Positions 52,239 to 64,000 of a stretch of DNA of 64,000 bases are shown here, piece by piece. The stretch is taken from assembly GCF_014084125.1 (NCBI RefSeq), contig NZ_CP048405.1:3782001-3846000 (forward strand), given 5' to 3'. The position numbers were made by a program, and so were the translations under genes. The first letter of the stretch is position 1. Each line of letters begins with the position of its first letter. The notes beneath the pieces are model-generated. The model saw nothing but the letters and a program-made list of their open reading frames with translations. It was not told where the DNA came from and did no database searches. The stretch comes from Streptacidiphilus sp. PB12-B1b. GTDB lineage: Bacteria > Actinomycetota > Actinomycetes > Streptomycetales > Streptomycetaceae.

Positions 52239-53040
52239 TTACCGGTCGGCCGACCGGGGTTCGGCCAGGCGTCGCGCCGGGCGCGGCCCGGTCGGCAGCG
52301 GTGGCTCGTCCGGCTGGGCGCCGGGGCCGGGACGCTGCTCGGCCAGCAAGGCCAGGTAGCGCTCGCGCGGCAGCAGGGTCGCGCCCATGGCCCGGACGTG
52401 CGGGCTGTCCCACTGCGCGTCCAGGACGGCCCCGCCGGCCTCGGCGAACCGGTCCGCGAGATCGGCCACCGCCGTCGTGGATGCGCCGGGACGCCGGTGG
52501 AACATGGAGTCCATGCTGATCACCGCCCCGATCCGGACCCCGAACACCCCGCCGACCAGCGCCGTCCCCTCCCACACCTCGACGCTGTGGGCCCACCCCG
52601 CGCGGTGCAGCGCGGCCAGGCTGTCGACCAGCGCGTCGGTCAGCCACTGCGGATCGCGGCCCGCCTGGCAGGCGCGCACCACCTGCCCGAAGTCCCGGTC
52701 CAGGGTGGTGACCCACGGGGCGGGCCCGCGCAGCTGCCGGGCCAGTCGGCGGCTGAGGTGCACCCCGCCGACGTCCAGCACCGGCCGGGGGTCCGGCGAC
52801 CACCAGGAGACGGTGTACGGGTCCGCGACGTCCGCGCCGACCAGCCAGGTCCGGCCGGAGGCGACCTCGCCCGCGTAGGCGATCTCGTTGACCGTGCGGG
52901 CGTAGTCGTCGGTGGTCGGGAACGGGTAGGCGCCCGCCCGGTAGGCGGCCAGCAGGCTGTCCGGGCCGGTGTCGGCCGAGAACGCCACCGGCCCGTCGGC
53001 AGGGGTCCGCGACAGGTCGATTCCGGTCCAGGACGCGCGG

Positions 53041-53051
<11 letters not shown>
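52239..53051 (-). CDS. Divergent leucyl/phenylalanyl-tRNA-protein transferase, coupled to an NRPS
   Basis: 270 residues. The L/F-transferase core is clear: WWSPDPRPVL (83-92), WVTTLDRDFGQVVRACQ, AGWAHSVEVWEGTALVGGVFGV and the catalytic-site Gln213 (DAQWD). Three features differ from the E. coli enzyme. Glu156 of the GESMF motif is Asp181 (MDSMF); about 28 residues are inserted before WWSP; and the C-terminus has a Pro/Arg-rich extension. The family moves Leu, Phe or Met from aminoacyl-tRNA to N-terminal Lys/Arg. The start overlaps the NRPS 3' end by 11 bp, so it probably makes a peptide bond for that NRPS rather than tagging proteins. Confidence 0.87.
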
Positions 53052-56447
<3,396 letters not shown>

Positions 56448-56451
<4 letters not shown>

Positions 56452-59400
56452 CGGACACCGCCCGAGGCCGCCCGGGCGGCGCCGGCCAGGATGAGCGCCC
56501 GGGCCTCCTCGGCGCCGACCGGCTTGGCGAAGAGGTAGCCCTGGCCCAGCGGGCAGCCCATGGCGACCAGCAGCTCCTGCTGGGTGGTGTTCTCCACGCC
56601 CTCAGCGATCACGGTGAGCCCCAGGGTGTCGGCCAGATGGGTGATCCCGTCGACAAGAGCGTACTGCTGGGTCGAGTGCCCGAGTTCGTCGATGAAGGAC
56701 TTGTCGATTTTGAGGATCGAGATCGGGAACTCGCGCAGATAGCTCAGCGACGAGTAGCCGGTGCCGAAGTCGTCGATGGCGATCCGCACGCCCAGATCGG
56801 TCAGCGACTGCATCTCCGCCAGGACCCGGTCGTCATGGCGCATCAGCAGACTCTCCGTCAGCTCGATCACCAGCGAGGACGGCTGGATCCCGGACTGGTC
56901 GATGACGTGCTGCACCACCTCCAGGAAGCCGTGGTCGCGGAACTGCCGCGGCGAGACGTTGACGCTCACGTAGGGCGCCTTCAGCCCGGCGCTCCGACCG
57001 GCGGCATCCGCCGTCGCGCCGCGCCAGCTGACGGCCTCGGCGGCGGCCCGGCCCAGCACCCAGGCGCCGAGAGGGACGATCTGCCCGCTCTCCTCCGCGA
57101 GGGTGATGAACTGCTCCGGCAGCACCGTGCCGCGGGTCGAGTGCGGCCAGCGGACCAGGGCCTCGAAGCCCACGATCGTCCCGGAGGCCAGTTCCACGAT
57201 CGGCTGGTAGAGCACCACGAACTGCTCGACCAGGGAGCGGTCCAGGCTCTCCATCAGCTCGTGCCGCTCGACCATGCCGCTCTGCAGCGCCGGGTGGTAG
57301 CGGCGCCACTGGCGCTTGCCCGCCGTCTTGGCCTCGTACAGCGCCAGGTCGGCATGGGTCAGCAACTCCACCGAGTCGTAGCTGTCCTCGGTGGTGGCGA
57401 TGCCCACGCTGGCGTTGACGCTGACCGGCCCCACGCTCAGCCGGAACGGCTCGGCGAAGACGTCCAGCACGTGGTCGGCGAAGATCTCCAGATCCCGCGG
57501 CGTCATCGGATCCTCGACCAGCAGCGCGAACTCGTCGCCGCCGATCCGCGCCGCGGTGTCGGACACCCGCACCGCGGTGGACAGCCGCAGCGAGATGGCG
57601 ACCAGCAGCTCGTCCCCGACCGGGTGGCCCTGGGTGTCGTTGACCACCTTGAAGTCGTCCACGTCCACGAAGAGCACCCCGACCACGGTCCCCTCCCGCT
57701 GGCTCTGGGTCAGCGCGTGGTTCACCCGCTCCTGGAACAGCACCCGGTTGGCCAACCCGGTCAGCGAGTCGTGGAAGGCCCGGTGGGTCAGTTCGCGCTC
57801 GAGCTGGCGCTGCTCGGTGACGTCCCGCAGGGTCAGCACCAGACCGGCGACGGTCGCCTCCCGGCGCAGGTCGCTGCACCTGACCTCGACCTCGATGGTG
57901 GCCCGGTCGGTGCGCAGCATCTGCCAGTGCTCGCGCCGGTCCGGCTCGTCGCGCATCCGCATCTGGCTGAGCGCCCGGCTGACCGTGCCGCTCTCCTGCG
58001 GGGGGATCAGGTCGGCCAGCCGCGAACCGGCCAGCGTGCCGGAGCCGAGCACCTGGCGGGCCGAGGGGCTGGCGTACTTGATCCGGTTCTCCTCGTCCAG
58101 GATGAGGATGACGTCGGACGCGTTCTGCACCAGCGTCCGGAAGTACGCCTCGCTGTTGCGGCGGCTGACCTCCTGGCTGAGCGCGATCCGCTCGACCGCG
58201 AGCGCGCCCTGGGTGGCCAGAGTGGTCAGACTGTCCCGCAGCACCAGCAGATCCCGCTCGTCACCGGCCACGATCAGCGCGCCGATCAGCGGATCCGGCG
58301 CCGACTGCTCCCGTGCCGCCAGCGGGCACACCAGCGCGCTGCGCACCGGGCGGAAGTGCGCGGTCAGCTCCGCGCCCAGCGCGTCCACGCCGAGCAGCCT
58401 GGTCCGGCCGCCCTCGGCCTGGGCGTGGACCAGGGCGCTGGTCTGCGGCTGCGCCGCGATGGGCGAGCCGTCGGCGGCCCGGGTCAGGCTCAGCCGGTCG
58501 CCGCTGCGCAGGGCCAGCACGGCATGGTGTCGCGGGCTGTCGCCCACCAGGGCGTTCATCGCCTGCTGGACGGCGGTCGAGACCGCTGACACCTCGCCGG
58601 CCGCGCCGAGCGAGGCCACCGCCCCGCGCAGCGCCCGCTCCCGGGTCAGCGCCCGGCGGTGCGTCTCCGCCACCCCGGCCAGGCGGTAGAGGACCAGCAG
58701 GAACAGCACGGCGGAGAACGCGCCGATCACCCCCGCGCTCCGGGTGTCGCCGCGCGCCGCGGCCAGCAGCAGCATGGCCGGTGCGATCAGCGACGCCAGG
58801 GTGAGCAGGCCCAGCCTGACGCCGCCGGTGTCCGGGCGCCAGCGCATGGGCTGGGTGAGCGTCACCATGGACGGGTGCAGCGCCGCCGCGCCCCAGGCGC
58901 CGTACAGCACCGCCCAGCCGAGGTCGACCGCGGTGCCGGTGCGCCAGACGCCGTGCAGCTGGATGAGGGCGTAGGCGATGTCGGCGGAGAGCAGCCCGAG
59001 CGTGCCGAAGGTCAGCAGCACCAGCGAGACACTCTTGCCGCCGCGCGGTGCCAGCAGCCGGAGCAGCATCGCCAGGACCAGGATGTCCCCGAGCGGATAG
59101 GCGATCGAGGTGGCCTTCTGGATCCAGCTCTGGCCGGGGGAGTTGGCGTAGGGGACGATGACGAAGATCCAGCACACCAGCGCCAGGCCCACGGTGAGCG
59201 TCAGCGCGTCGATCAGGCTGGCCCGGTCGCGCCACGCGGTGCGCCAGCGGACGAAGCCCAGCAGCCCGGCCGCGTAGAAGCCGTACGTGGCCAGGTAGAA
59301 GGCGTCGGCCACGGACGGGAACAGACTCTCGTGCAGATACTGGATGATCACGATCTGGGCGAACTCGCCCGCGGTGAAGCTGAGGTTGGCGGCGGCGAGC

Positions 59401-59588
59401 AGGTACCACGGCAGGCTGTGCGACGGGCGGTGGTACGCGACACCGATGAGGATGCCGATGACGCCGCTCAGCCCGATTCCCACGAAGATCAGCCGCTGGC
59501 TGGAGAACGCGTAGTAGACGCACGTCAGTGCGACCATCCACACGCCGAAGCATGTCATCAGTACAGGCCACCGCTGCCGGGTCCTCAA
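56448..59588 (-). CDS. Membrane PAS-GGDEF-EAL cyclic-di-GMP protein (RmdB-like)
   Basis: 1046 residues from TTG 59588, chosen because GGAGGAGG lies 5 nt upstream; ATG 59618 and 59753 are in frame but lack such a site. About nine membrane helices (1-310) precede a GAF-like region (about 330-485), a PAS domain (about 490-600), a GGDEF domain with an intact RIGGDEF (about 681) and an EAL domain with intact GFEALVRW (about 807) and DDFGTGYSS. It could both make and break cyclic-di-GMP. It resembles Streptomyces RmdA/RmdB. Its TGA overlaps the NRPS GTG as GTGA, so both are made from one transcript. Confidence 0.9.
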
Positions 59589-59922
59589 CGCTGCCTCCTC
59601 CTGCGCGCCCTGGGGCATGCCTCGGAGCGCGCCGGGGATCGGGCGGGTCCGAGGGATGGGGGCGTATGCAGCACAGATCGCTCCGTGGTCGGATTGCGAC
59701 CCTGGTCTCCTGGCGCGAGCCTCCTTCGCCTGAAGAGATCGACACAGCCTCATTACACGCTATACCTGGCCCGGGCCCCTCGCATTAACACGTCACCCGT
59801 CCGCCGATGTCTGTTGACATCAAGTATCTTGACATCAAGATGAAGCTGCGGCAGGCTGCCCCGTGATCTCTTGATGTCGAGATATCTTCCCGGTGGATTT
59901 TCAGTGGACGAGGAGGCCGTGC
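59589..59922. other. 334-bp divergent regulatory region
   Basis: It separates the cyclic-di-GMP/NRPS/transferase operon (minus) from the MFS gene (plus). It is AT-richer than its surroundings between about 59740 and 59900, holds three MarR-type operator-like sequences, and has no gene. Promoters for both directions must lie here; I could not assign hexamers with confidence. Confidence 0.6.
59814..59883. promoter_or_regulatory. Cluster of three MarR-type operator-like palindromes
   Basis: TTGACATCAA at 59814-59823; the perfect 7-2-7 palindrome ATCTTGACATCAAGAT at 59826-59841; and ATCTC-TTGATGTC-GAGAT at 59866-59883. The first two centres are 15 bp apart. TTGA-N2-TCAA cores are typical MarR sites in actinomycetes. 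No MarR gene is adjacent, the nearest being at 42697. Confidence 0.6.
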
Positions 59923-61287
59923 ATGCGGCGGGGCCAGGGCATACGGAGCCTGCACAGGAACGCGTCCCGCGAGGGCCGCGCCGGACTGGCCGCGCAACTG
60001 CGCCACCCGCCCGGCGGCCGCGACGCCCGGACCATGCTGCTCGCCCAGTTCCTGGACCGGACCGGTTCGGGCGTATGGGCCTCCTCCTCGGTCCTGTACT
60101 TCACCTTCGTGGCGGGGCTGGACGCCCGCCGGCTCGGCCTGCTGCTCGGAGCCGCCGGGGTCGCGGGCATTGCCGGCTCCCCGCTGGCGGGCCGACTGGC
60201 CGACCGCTTCGCCGGGCGCTCGCTGCTGATCGGCTGTCACCTGCTGCGGCTGGGAACGATGTGCCTGCTGCTGGTCTGCGGCGGCCTCGGCGAACTGCTG
60301 CCCGTGGTCGCCGCCACCTACCTGGGCGACCGGGCGGCCAAGACACTGGAGATGCTCTTCGCCACCCGGGCCGCGGGCGAACAGCGCTCCACCTACCAGG
60401 CGCTGTCCCGCAGCGCGGCCAACGCCGGGTACGCACTCGGCGCCGGGATCGCCGCCATCGGGCTCGCCGTGGGCACCCGTGACGCCTACCATGCGCTGAT
60501 CCTCGCCGACGCCCTGTCCTTCCTGGCGGCGGCGGTGCTGGTGTGGCGGACCCAGGAGCCGCGGCACCAGGGACTGATGACGGAACGTCAAGTGGCTGGC
60601 TCTGCGGGTTCTCCGGGAGAGGCCGCCGCCGTCCGGGGCAGGGCGCCGAGCCCGTGGCGGGACCGGGGGTACCTGCTCTTCGTGCTGCTGGACACGCCGA
60701 TGAACCTCGACGACTCGATCCTCAACGTCGGACTGCCGCTGTGGCTGGTCAACCGCACCGCCGCGCCGCATGCCTTCGTCCCGGTGTTCCTGGTGGTCAA
60801 CACCGTGCTCGTGGTCGTGCTGCAGATGCGGGTGTCGGCCCGGGTCGGGCTGCCGCGCCAGGCCGCCGGGGCGGTGCTGGGATACGGCCTGACCATGCTG
60901 GCCTGCTGCACCGTCCTGGCCACCGCCACGGCGGGCGGCCCCTGGAGCGCCTCGGTCGCCCTGCTGGGCGCGGCGATCCTGGTCACCGCAGCGGAGTTGA
61001 TGCGCTCGGTCAGCTCCTGGGAGCTGGCGGTGTCGCTCGCCCCGCGAGAGGCGCGGGCGTCCTACCTCGGGGTGGCGGGCATGGCGCAGTCCACCCAGAA
61101 ATCCGCCGGACCGCTGCTGCTGACCGGCGCGGTGCTGACCGCCGGACCGGTCGGCTGGATCGTCCTCGGCGCCGCGGTGGCGTCCCTGTCGGTCGTCCAA
61201 CGACGCACCTGCCTGCGCCGGTTGGACGCGCAGACGGCGACCGTGGAAACTGACCAACCATCAAAGGCGTTGCTCCCGACGCGATGA
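59923..61287 (+). CDS. MFS transporter
   Basis: 454 residues from ATG 59923 with GAGGAGG 6 nt upstream; GTG 59893 is in frame but lies within the last operator region. About 11-12 hydrophobic segments, a motif-A-like loop after helix 2 (GSPLAGRLADRFAGRSLLIG) and a second-half DTPMNLDDSILNVGLPLWLV segment put it in the major facilitator superfamily, probably an exporter. It is behind the triple MarR-type operator. Its 3' end overlaps the convergent flavin monooxygenase gene by 27 bp. It could export the product of the adjacent NRPS operon or a substrate of the monooxygenase cassette. Confidence 0.85.
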   Translation: MRRGQGIRSLHRNASREGRAGLAAQLRHPPGGRDARTMLLAQFLDRTGSGVWASSSVLYFTFVAGLDARRLGLLLGAAGVAGIAGSPLAGRLADRFAGRSLLIGCHLLRLGTMCLLLVCGGLGELLPVVAATYLGDRAAKTLEMLFATRAAGEQRSTYQALSRSAANAGYALGAGIAAIGLAVGTRDAYHALILADALSFLAAAVLVWRTQEPRHQGLMTERQVAGSAGSPGEAAAVRGRAPSPWRDRGYLLFVLLDTPMNLDDSILNVGLPLWLVNRTAAPHAFVPVFLVVNTVLVVVLQMRVSARVGLPRQAAGAVLGYGLTMLACCTVLATATAGGPWSASVALLGAAILVTAAELMRSVSSWELAVSLAPREARASYLGVAGMAQSTQKSAGPLLLTGAVLTAGPVGWIVLGAAVASLSVVQRRTCLRRLDAQTATVETDQPSKALLPTR

Positions 61288-62574
61288 CCCGCGCCCGGAC
61301 GGGTGAGGAGCATCCTGCTCAGCGGCTCCGCCGTAGGACCAGGGGTAGTCCGGGAGCTGCCAACTGCCGCCCCGATCCTCCTTGGCGCGGCGCGCGAGGA
61401 GGTCGGGGACGTGCAGCGAGCAGGCCAGCGACGCGAGGGAGTGGAAGGCGTCGATGGCCAGCCGGCTCGTGGGCATGCCCAGCCGCAGCAGACGCGGCTT
61501 CACCGTGGCCTGGATCTCGTCGACGAACGGTCGCAGTACGGTGTCGTAGTTCGCCAGGGCCGTGGGCAGGTCGTCGGCGTTCCGGTTGATCTCACCGGCC
61601 AGGACGTAGGCCCCGACCAGGCCGCCGGAGATGCCCATGCCGCTGTACGGGGAGGCGCAGTGCGCGGCGTCTCCGACCAGCACCACGCGCCCCTGCGACC
61701 AGGTGTCCGTGCGTACCTGCACGACCTCCTGGGAGTAGAAGTTCTCGGTCGTCCTCATGCCGTCGAGGAACCGCCCGGTCTGCCAGCCCGCATCGCGGAA
61801 CCTCTCGGACCAGAACTGCTTCTGGCGTTCGACCGGCTCCCGGTGGACGGCCGAGGCCTCCGCGGACTGCTCGCGCAGCGCGAAGTACGCCTGGGTCTCG
61901 GTCGGGTTGTGGCTCCTGCGCATGATCATGCGGCCGCGGGGGGCCATGTAGGCGTCCCGGATGTTGCCGTCCGAGGCGACGCGCGGAACGAACCAGTAGG
62001 CCATGTGGATGCCCACCGGCCAGTACGGATCGGGCGATCCCGGCGGAAGGATGGCCCGACGTATGCGCGAGCCCTGCCCGTCCGCGCCGACCCGGAGGTC
62101 GAACGCGTCCGAGGAGCCGTCGGAGAGGTGGGCGACGACCTTCCTGCCGTCCTGCTCGAAACGCTCCACGCTCACGCCGAAGACGTAGTCGGCGTCCTGC
62201 TTCGTCGCGTCATGGAGGATGCGCACCAGGTCTCCGCGCATGATCTCGTACTCGGAGGTCAGGCTCTGCCGCCCCTGGCCGGAGGTGTTGGCCATGATCG
62301 TCGCCCGCACCTTGCCGCGGGCGTTCACGAGGGCGACGCCGGGCTCGTCCACGCGCTTGCTCCTGACGGCGTCGAGGAGCCCCATGCGCTTGACCGCGTC
62401 GATGCCCTGGCCACGGAGGTCGACCTGCGCTCCGGTGGCCCGCAGCGCCGGGAAGCGCTCGACTACGGTCACCCGGTGGCCGCCCCGGGTGAGCCCGTGG
62501 GCCAGGGCCTGCCCGGCGATGCCGCCGCCGCAGATGAGGATCCTCAGGGAGGGGGTTCCTGCGTCGGATGCCAT
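61261..62574 (-). CDS. FAD-dependent monooxygenase (PHBH fold), TetR-controlled
   Basis: 437 residues from ATG 62574 (GGAG 6 nt upstream); ATG 62586 and 62622 are alternatives. The FAD motif ILICGGGIAGQALAHGL, the middle DG-type motif LRVGADGQGSRIRRAI and the ribityl motif VLVGDAAHCASPYSGMGISGGLVGA define a single-component flavin hydroxylase. By context (divergent from a TetR repressor with tetO-like operators) it may inactivate an aromatic antibiotic, as TetX-type tetracycline destructases do. Sequence alone does not identify the substrate; it could also hydroxylate a polyketide or phenol. Confidence 0.88.
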   Translation of the reverse strand: MASDAGTPSLRILICGGGIAGQALAHGLTRGGHRVTVVERFPALRATGAQVDLRGQGIDAVKRMGLLDAVRSKRVDEPGVALVNARGKVRATIMANTSGQGRQSLTSEYEIMRGDLVRILHDATKQDADYVFGVSVERFEQDGRKVVAHLSDGSSDAFDLRVGADGQGSRIRRAILPPGSPDPYWPVGIHMAYWFVPRVASDGNIRDAYMAPRGRMIMRRSHNPTETQAYFALREQSAEASAVHREPVERQKQFWSERFRDAGWQTGRFLDGMRTTENFYSQEVVQVRTDTWSQGRVVLVGDAAHCASPYSGMGISGGLVGAYVLAGEINRNADDLPTALANYDTVLRPFVDEIQATVKPRLLRLGMPTSRLAIDAFHSLASLACSLHVPDLLARRAKEDRGGSWQLPDYPWSYGGAAEQDAPHPSGRGSSRREQRL

Positions 62575-62586
62575 GCCGCACTCCAT

Positions 62587-62637
62587 TTCTATCGGTGATA
62601 GGTGGACCCTTGCCAGGGTCATCTATCACCGATAGAA
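62587..62637. promoter_or_regulatory. Pair of tetO-like operators
   Basis: TTCTATCGGTGATAG at 62587-62601 and its exact complement at 62623-62637, centres 36 bp apart. Each has the arms CTATC/GATAG of Tn10 tetO. Between them lies GACCCT-TGCC-AGGGTC, so the whole 51 bp forms one large dyad in the 70-bp divergent promoter of the monooxygenase and TetR genes. Confidence 0.85.
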
Positions 62638-62644
62638 TGTCAAG

Positions 62645-63220
62645 GTGGCGAAAATGAACCGCGAGACCGTCCTCTCCACGGCGCTCGACCTGCTGGACGA
62701 GGTCGGCCTGGACGCCGTCAGCACGAGACAGCTGGCGAAGCGGCTGGGCGTCGAACAGCCGTCGCTCTACTACCACTTCCGCAACAAGAAGGAGCTGCTC
62801 GGCGCGATGGCCGAGGCCGCCATGGCACCCCACGCGACGGCTCCGCTGCCGACGGCCGCCGATGACTGGCGCGACTGGTTCCTGGAGAACATGCGCAGCT
62901 TCCGGCGAACCCTGCTGATACGCCGCGACGGTGCGCGGCTCCACGCCGGCAGCATGCCCGGCGGAACGGACCTCGACCGGCTCGCCCGCAAGACGGCGTT
63001 CCTGATCGCGTCGGGAGTGCCGGAGCAGGCCGCCCGGACGGCCATGCTGGCCGCCGGCCGCTACACCTTGGGCAGCGTCCTGGAGGAACAGGCCGCCCCC
63101 GACCCCGGCGACAGCGCCGACCACCCGGCCGACGCCCTGCTCACGGACAACGACTCGACCTTCGAAGCCGGGCTGGCCCTCATCCTGGACGGCCTGGCGT
63201 GTCGCGTCGATGACGCCTAG
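62645..63220 (+). CDS. TetR repressor of the classical tetracycline-repressor type
   Basis: 191 residues from GTG 62645; ATG 62654 has a better ribosome binding site (AAGGTGG), but the GTG start aligns without gaps to Tn10 TetR through residue 120. DNA-contact residues Arg28, Gln38, Pro39, Tyr42, His44 and Lys48 are all kept (Thr40 is Ser), matching the tetO-like operators. In the drug pocket Asn82, Phe86, His100 and Pro105 are kept, but His64 is Ala, Arg104 is Met and Gln116 is Lys. Its ligand is therefore probably related to, but different from, tetracycline-Mg. It should repress itself and the divergent monooxygenase. (Residue numbers and comparison from memory of TetR(B).). Confidence 0.88.
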   Translation: MAKMNRETVLSTALDLLDEVGLDAVSTRQLAKRLGVEQPSLYYHFRNKKELLGAMAEAAMAPHATAPLPTAADDWRDWFLENMRSFRRTLLIRRDGARLHAGSMPGGTDLDRLARKTAFLIASGVPEQAARTAMLAAGRYTLGSVLEEQAAPDPGDSADHPADALLTDNDSTFEAGLALILDGLACRVDDA

Positions 63221-63246
63221 GAGCAGACCTCGTTCCGTAACTCAGG

Positions 63247-63663
63247 TCAACGGACGGTCACCGTGCCGTGCATGAACTGGTGGATGCTGCAGATGTACCG
63301 GTAACTGCCCGGCTTGGCAGGGGCGGTGAACGATCCGGACGCTCCCGGTGCGATGCTGCCGGTGTCGAACGCGCCACCGGTGGCGGCGGTCAGCGTGTGG
63401 GCGGTGGAGTCGTGGTTGACCACGGTCACCTTCTGGCCGGGGGAGACGGTCAGATCCATCGGCGTGTAGGCGAAGTTGCTGATCACGATCTGCGTGCCGG
63501 AGACGCCGGGCGACGCCATGGCCGTCGACATCCCGGACGTCGCGGGGGCGGCGGAGCCGCCGGACGTGCCGCCGCTGGAACAGGCGGCCAGCGCGAACAC
63601 CAGCACGCCGGCACTGACGGCGGTCACAGCGGTCTGAAACGGTATACGGGCCAAGACACACAT
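63247..63663 (-). CDS. Cupredoxin-domain lipoprotein
   Basis: 138 residues from ATG 63663. A lipoprotein signal with lipobox LAAC puts the lipidated Cys at 28. A Ser/Gly/Thr linker follows. The domain from about 57 is a plastocyanin/azurin-like cupredoxin with all four type-1 copper ligands: His89, Cys125, His128 and Met131 (YRYICSIHQFMHG). It should carry electrons or copper at the outer face of the membrane. It is downstream of the ferritin-like gene on the same strand, a pairing I have seen in actinomycetes, but a terminator hairpin lies between. Confidence 0.9.
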   Translation of the reverse strand: MCVLARIPFQTAVTAVSAGVLVFALAACSSGGTSGGSAAPATSGMSTAMASPGVSGTQIVISNFAYTPMDLTVSPGQKVTVVNHDSTAHTLTAATGGAFDTGSIAPGASGSFTAPAKPGSYRYICSIHQFMHGTVTVR

Positions 63664-63720
63664 CCTCGTTCGGGAGTCGATGGTCGGAGCCGCACCGCCG
63701 AAAAATGACGGTGCGACAAC

Positions 63721-63758
63721 GGGGCGCCACCACCGCTGAGATGTGGTGGTGACGCCCC
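63721..63758 (-). terminator. Hairpin between ferritin-like and cupredoxin genes
   Basis: GGGGCGCCACCACC (63721-63734) pairs with GGTGGTGACGCCCC (63745-63758), one mismatch in 14 bp, 10-nt loop. It lies 18 bp after the ferritin-like stop codon. It may end that transcript or reduce read-through into the cupredoxin gene. Confidence 0.65.
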
Positions 63759-63775
63759 GCTGAACTGTCGTGCCG

Positions 63776-64000
63776 TCAGACCGTCAGCAGCGTGGGGCTG
63801 GCGGCCTTGTCGGTGGGGAGGAAGTCGTCGGGGACGGGGTACTGTCCCAGGACGAAGTTGAGGATGGAAGCGTGCATGGCCTCGACCGGGGCGATGCTGG
63901 CGGCGGTGGCGATGCCGCCCGCGCTGCTGACGTTGTACGTGGCGAACAGGTACGTCTGCGCGGCCTGGTTCTCCAGGTCCAGTGCCAGCTGGGCCACGGC
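63776..64000 (-). CDS. Ferritin-like domain protein (C-terminal part only)
   Basis: The last 74 or so codons of a gene that enters from the right edge. The helical sequence (ALDLENQAAQTYLFATYNV, then APVEAMHASILNFVLGQYPVPDDFLP) has the E-x6-Y and E-x2-H spacing of ferritin-like four-helix diiron proteins, in the group annotated ferritin-like/DUF4439 in actinomycetes. The N-terminus, which could carry a Tat signal, is missing. With the cupredoxin gene next to it, a role in metal or redox handling outside the membrane is plausible. Confidence 0.65.
   Translation of the reverse strand, partial: AVAQLALDLENQAAQTYLFATYNVSSAGGIATAASIAPVEAMHASILNFVLGQYPVPDDFLPTDKAASPTLLTV

Overview
The window is about 74% GC by eye, with strong codon bias, GTG and TTG starts and many 4-base GTGA/ATGA gene overlaps. 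It also holds an Ecc-type type VII secretion locus, a chaplin-like peptide and a PAS-GGDEF-EAL protein of the Streptomyces kind. It is almost certainly chromosomal DNA of a Streptomycetaceae actinomycete (Streptomyces, Kitasatospora or Streptacidiphilus). I saw no rRNA, tRNA, transposase, phage gene or CRISPR array.

Layout. (1) 1-10.0 kb, minus strand: a type VII secretion operon, eccC-eccD-eccB, then a 1000-residue protein with an ADP-ribosyltransferase-like C-terminus and a beta-helix protein cut by the window edge. (2) 10.4-13.7 kb: an acetyltransferase, a methyltransferase and a POT peptide transporter. (3) 13.8-23.3 kb, plus strand: an aromatic degradation operon. It encodes an aryl-CoA ligase, a thioesterase, a salicylyl-CoA 5-hydroxylase-type two-domain enzyme, a nitrilase, a gentisate 1,2-dioxygenase, an FAH-family hydrolase, a maleate isomerase and a PaaX regulator. 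These would convert an aromatic nitrile or acid through gentisate to pyruvate, maleate and fumarate. The ligase carries an apparent one-base deletion that fuses its reading frame to the thioesterase. (4) 23.4-42.5 kb: mostly housekeeping and accessory genes (STAS protein, truncated anti-sigma-like protein, acyltransferase, B12-type MerR regulator, GDPD, M23 peptidase, 6-phosphogluconate dehydrogenase, ATP-dependent DNA ligase, AidB-like dehydrogenase with a TetR regulator). (5) 42.7-52.1 kb: a MarR-controlled fused ABC exporter, an HxlR-controlled MFS exporter, a very small chaplin-like peptide, a UBP zinc finger and a GH71 enzyme with an early TTA codon. (6) 52.2-59.6 kb, minus strand: a three-gene overlapping operon of a membrane PAS-GGDEF-EAL protein, an MbtH-adenylation-thiolation-reductase NRPS, and a divergent leucyl/phenylalanyl-tRNA-protein transferase. 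(7) 59.9-63.2 kb: an MFS exporter behind MarR-type operators, then a flavin monooxygenase and a TetR repressor diverging from a pair of tetO-like operators. (8) 63.2-64 kb: a cupredoxin lipoprotein and a partial ferritin-like protein.

The most interesting system is region 6. The NRPS has no condensation domain, its adenylation pocket reads as one for a basic amino acid, and it ends in a thioester reductase. The coupled transferase belongs to a family that adds Leu or Phe from aminoacyl-tRNA to N-terminal Lys or Arg. Together they suggest a small peptide aldehyde made by a hybrid of NRPS and tRNA chemistry. A hybrid of this kind has been reported from Streptomyces lividans 66. The coupling here to a cyclic-di-GMP protein, and the MbtH fusion, look unusual. 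The second notable system is the tetR/tetO-like cassette: its repressor keeps the DNA-contact residues of Tn10 TetR but not all of its drug-contact residues.
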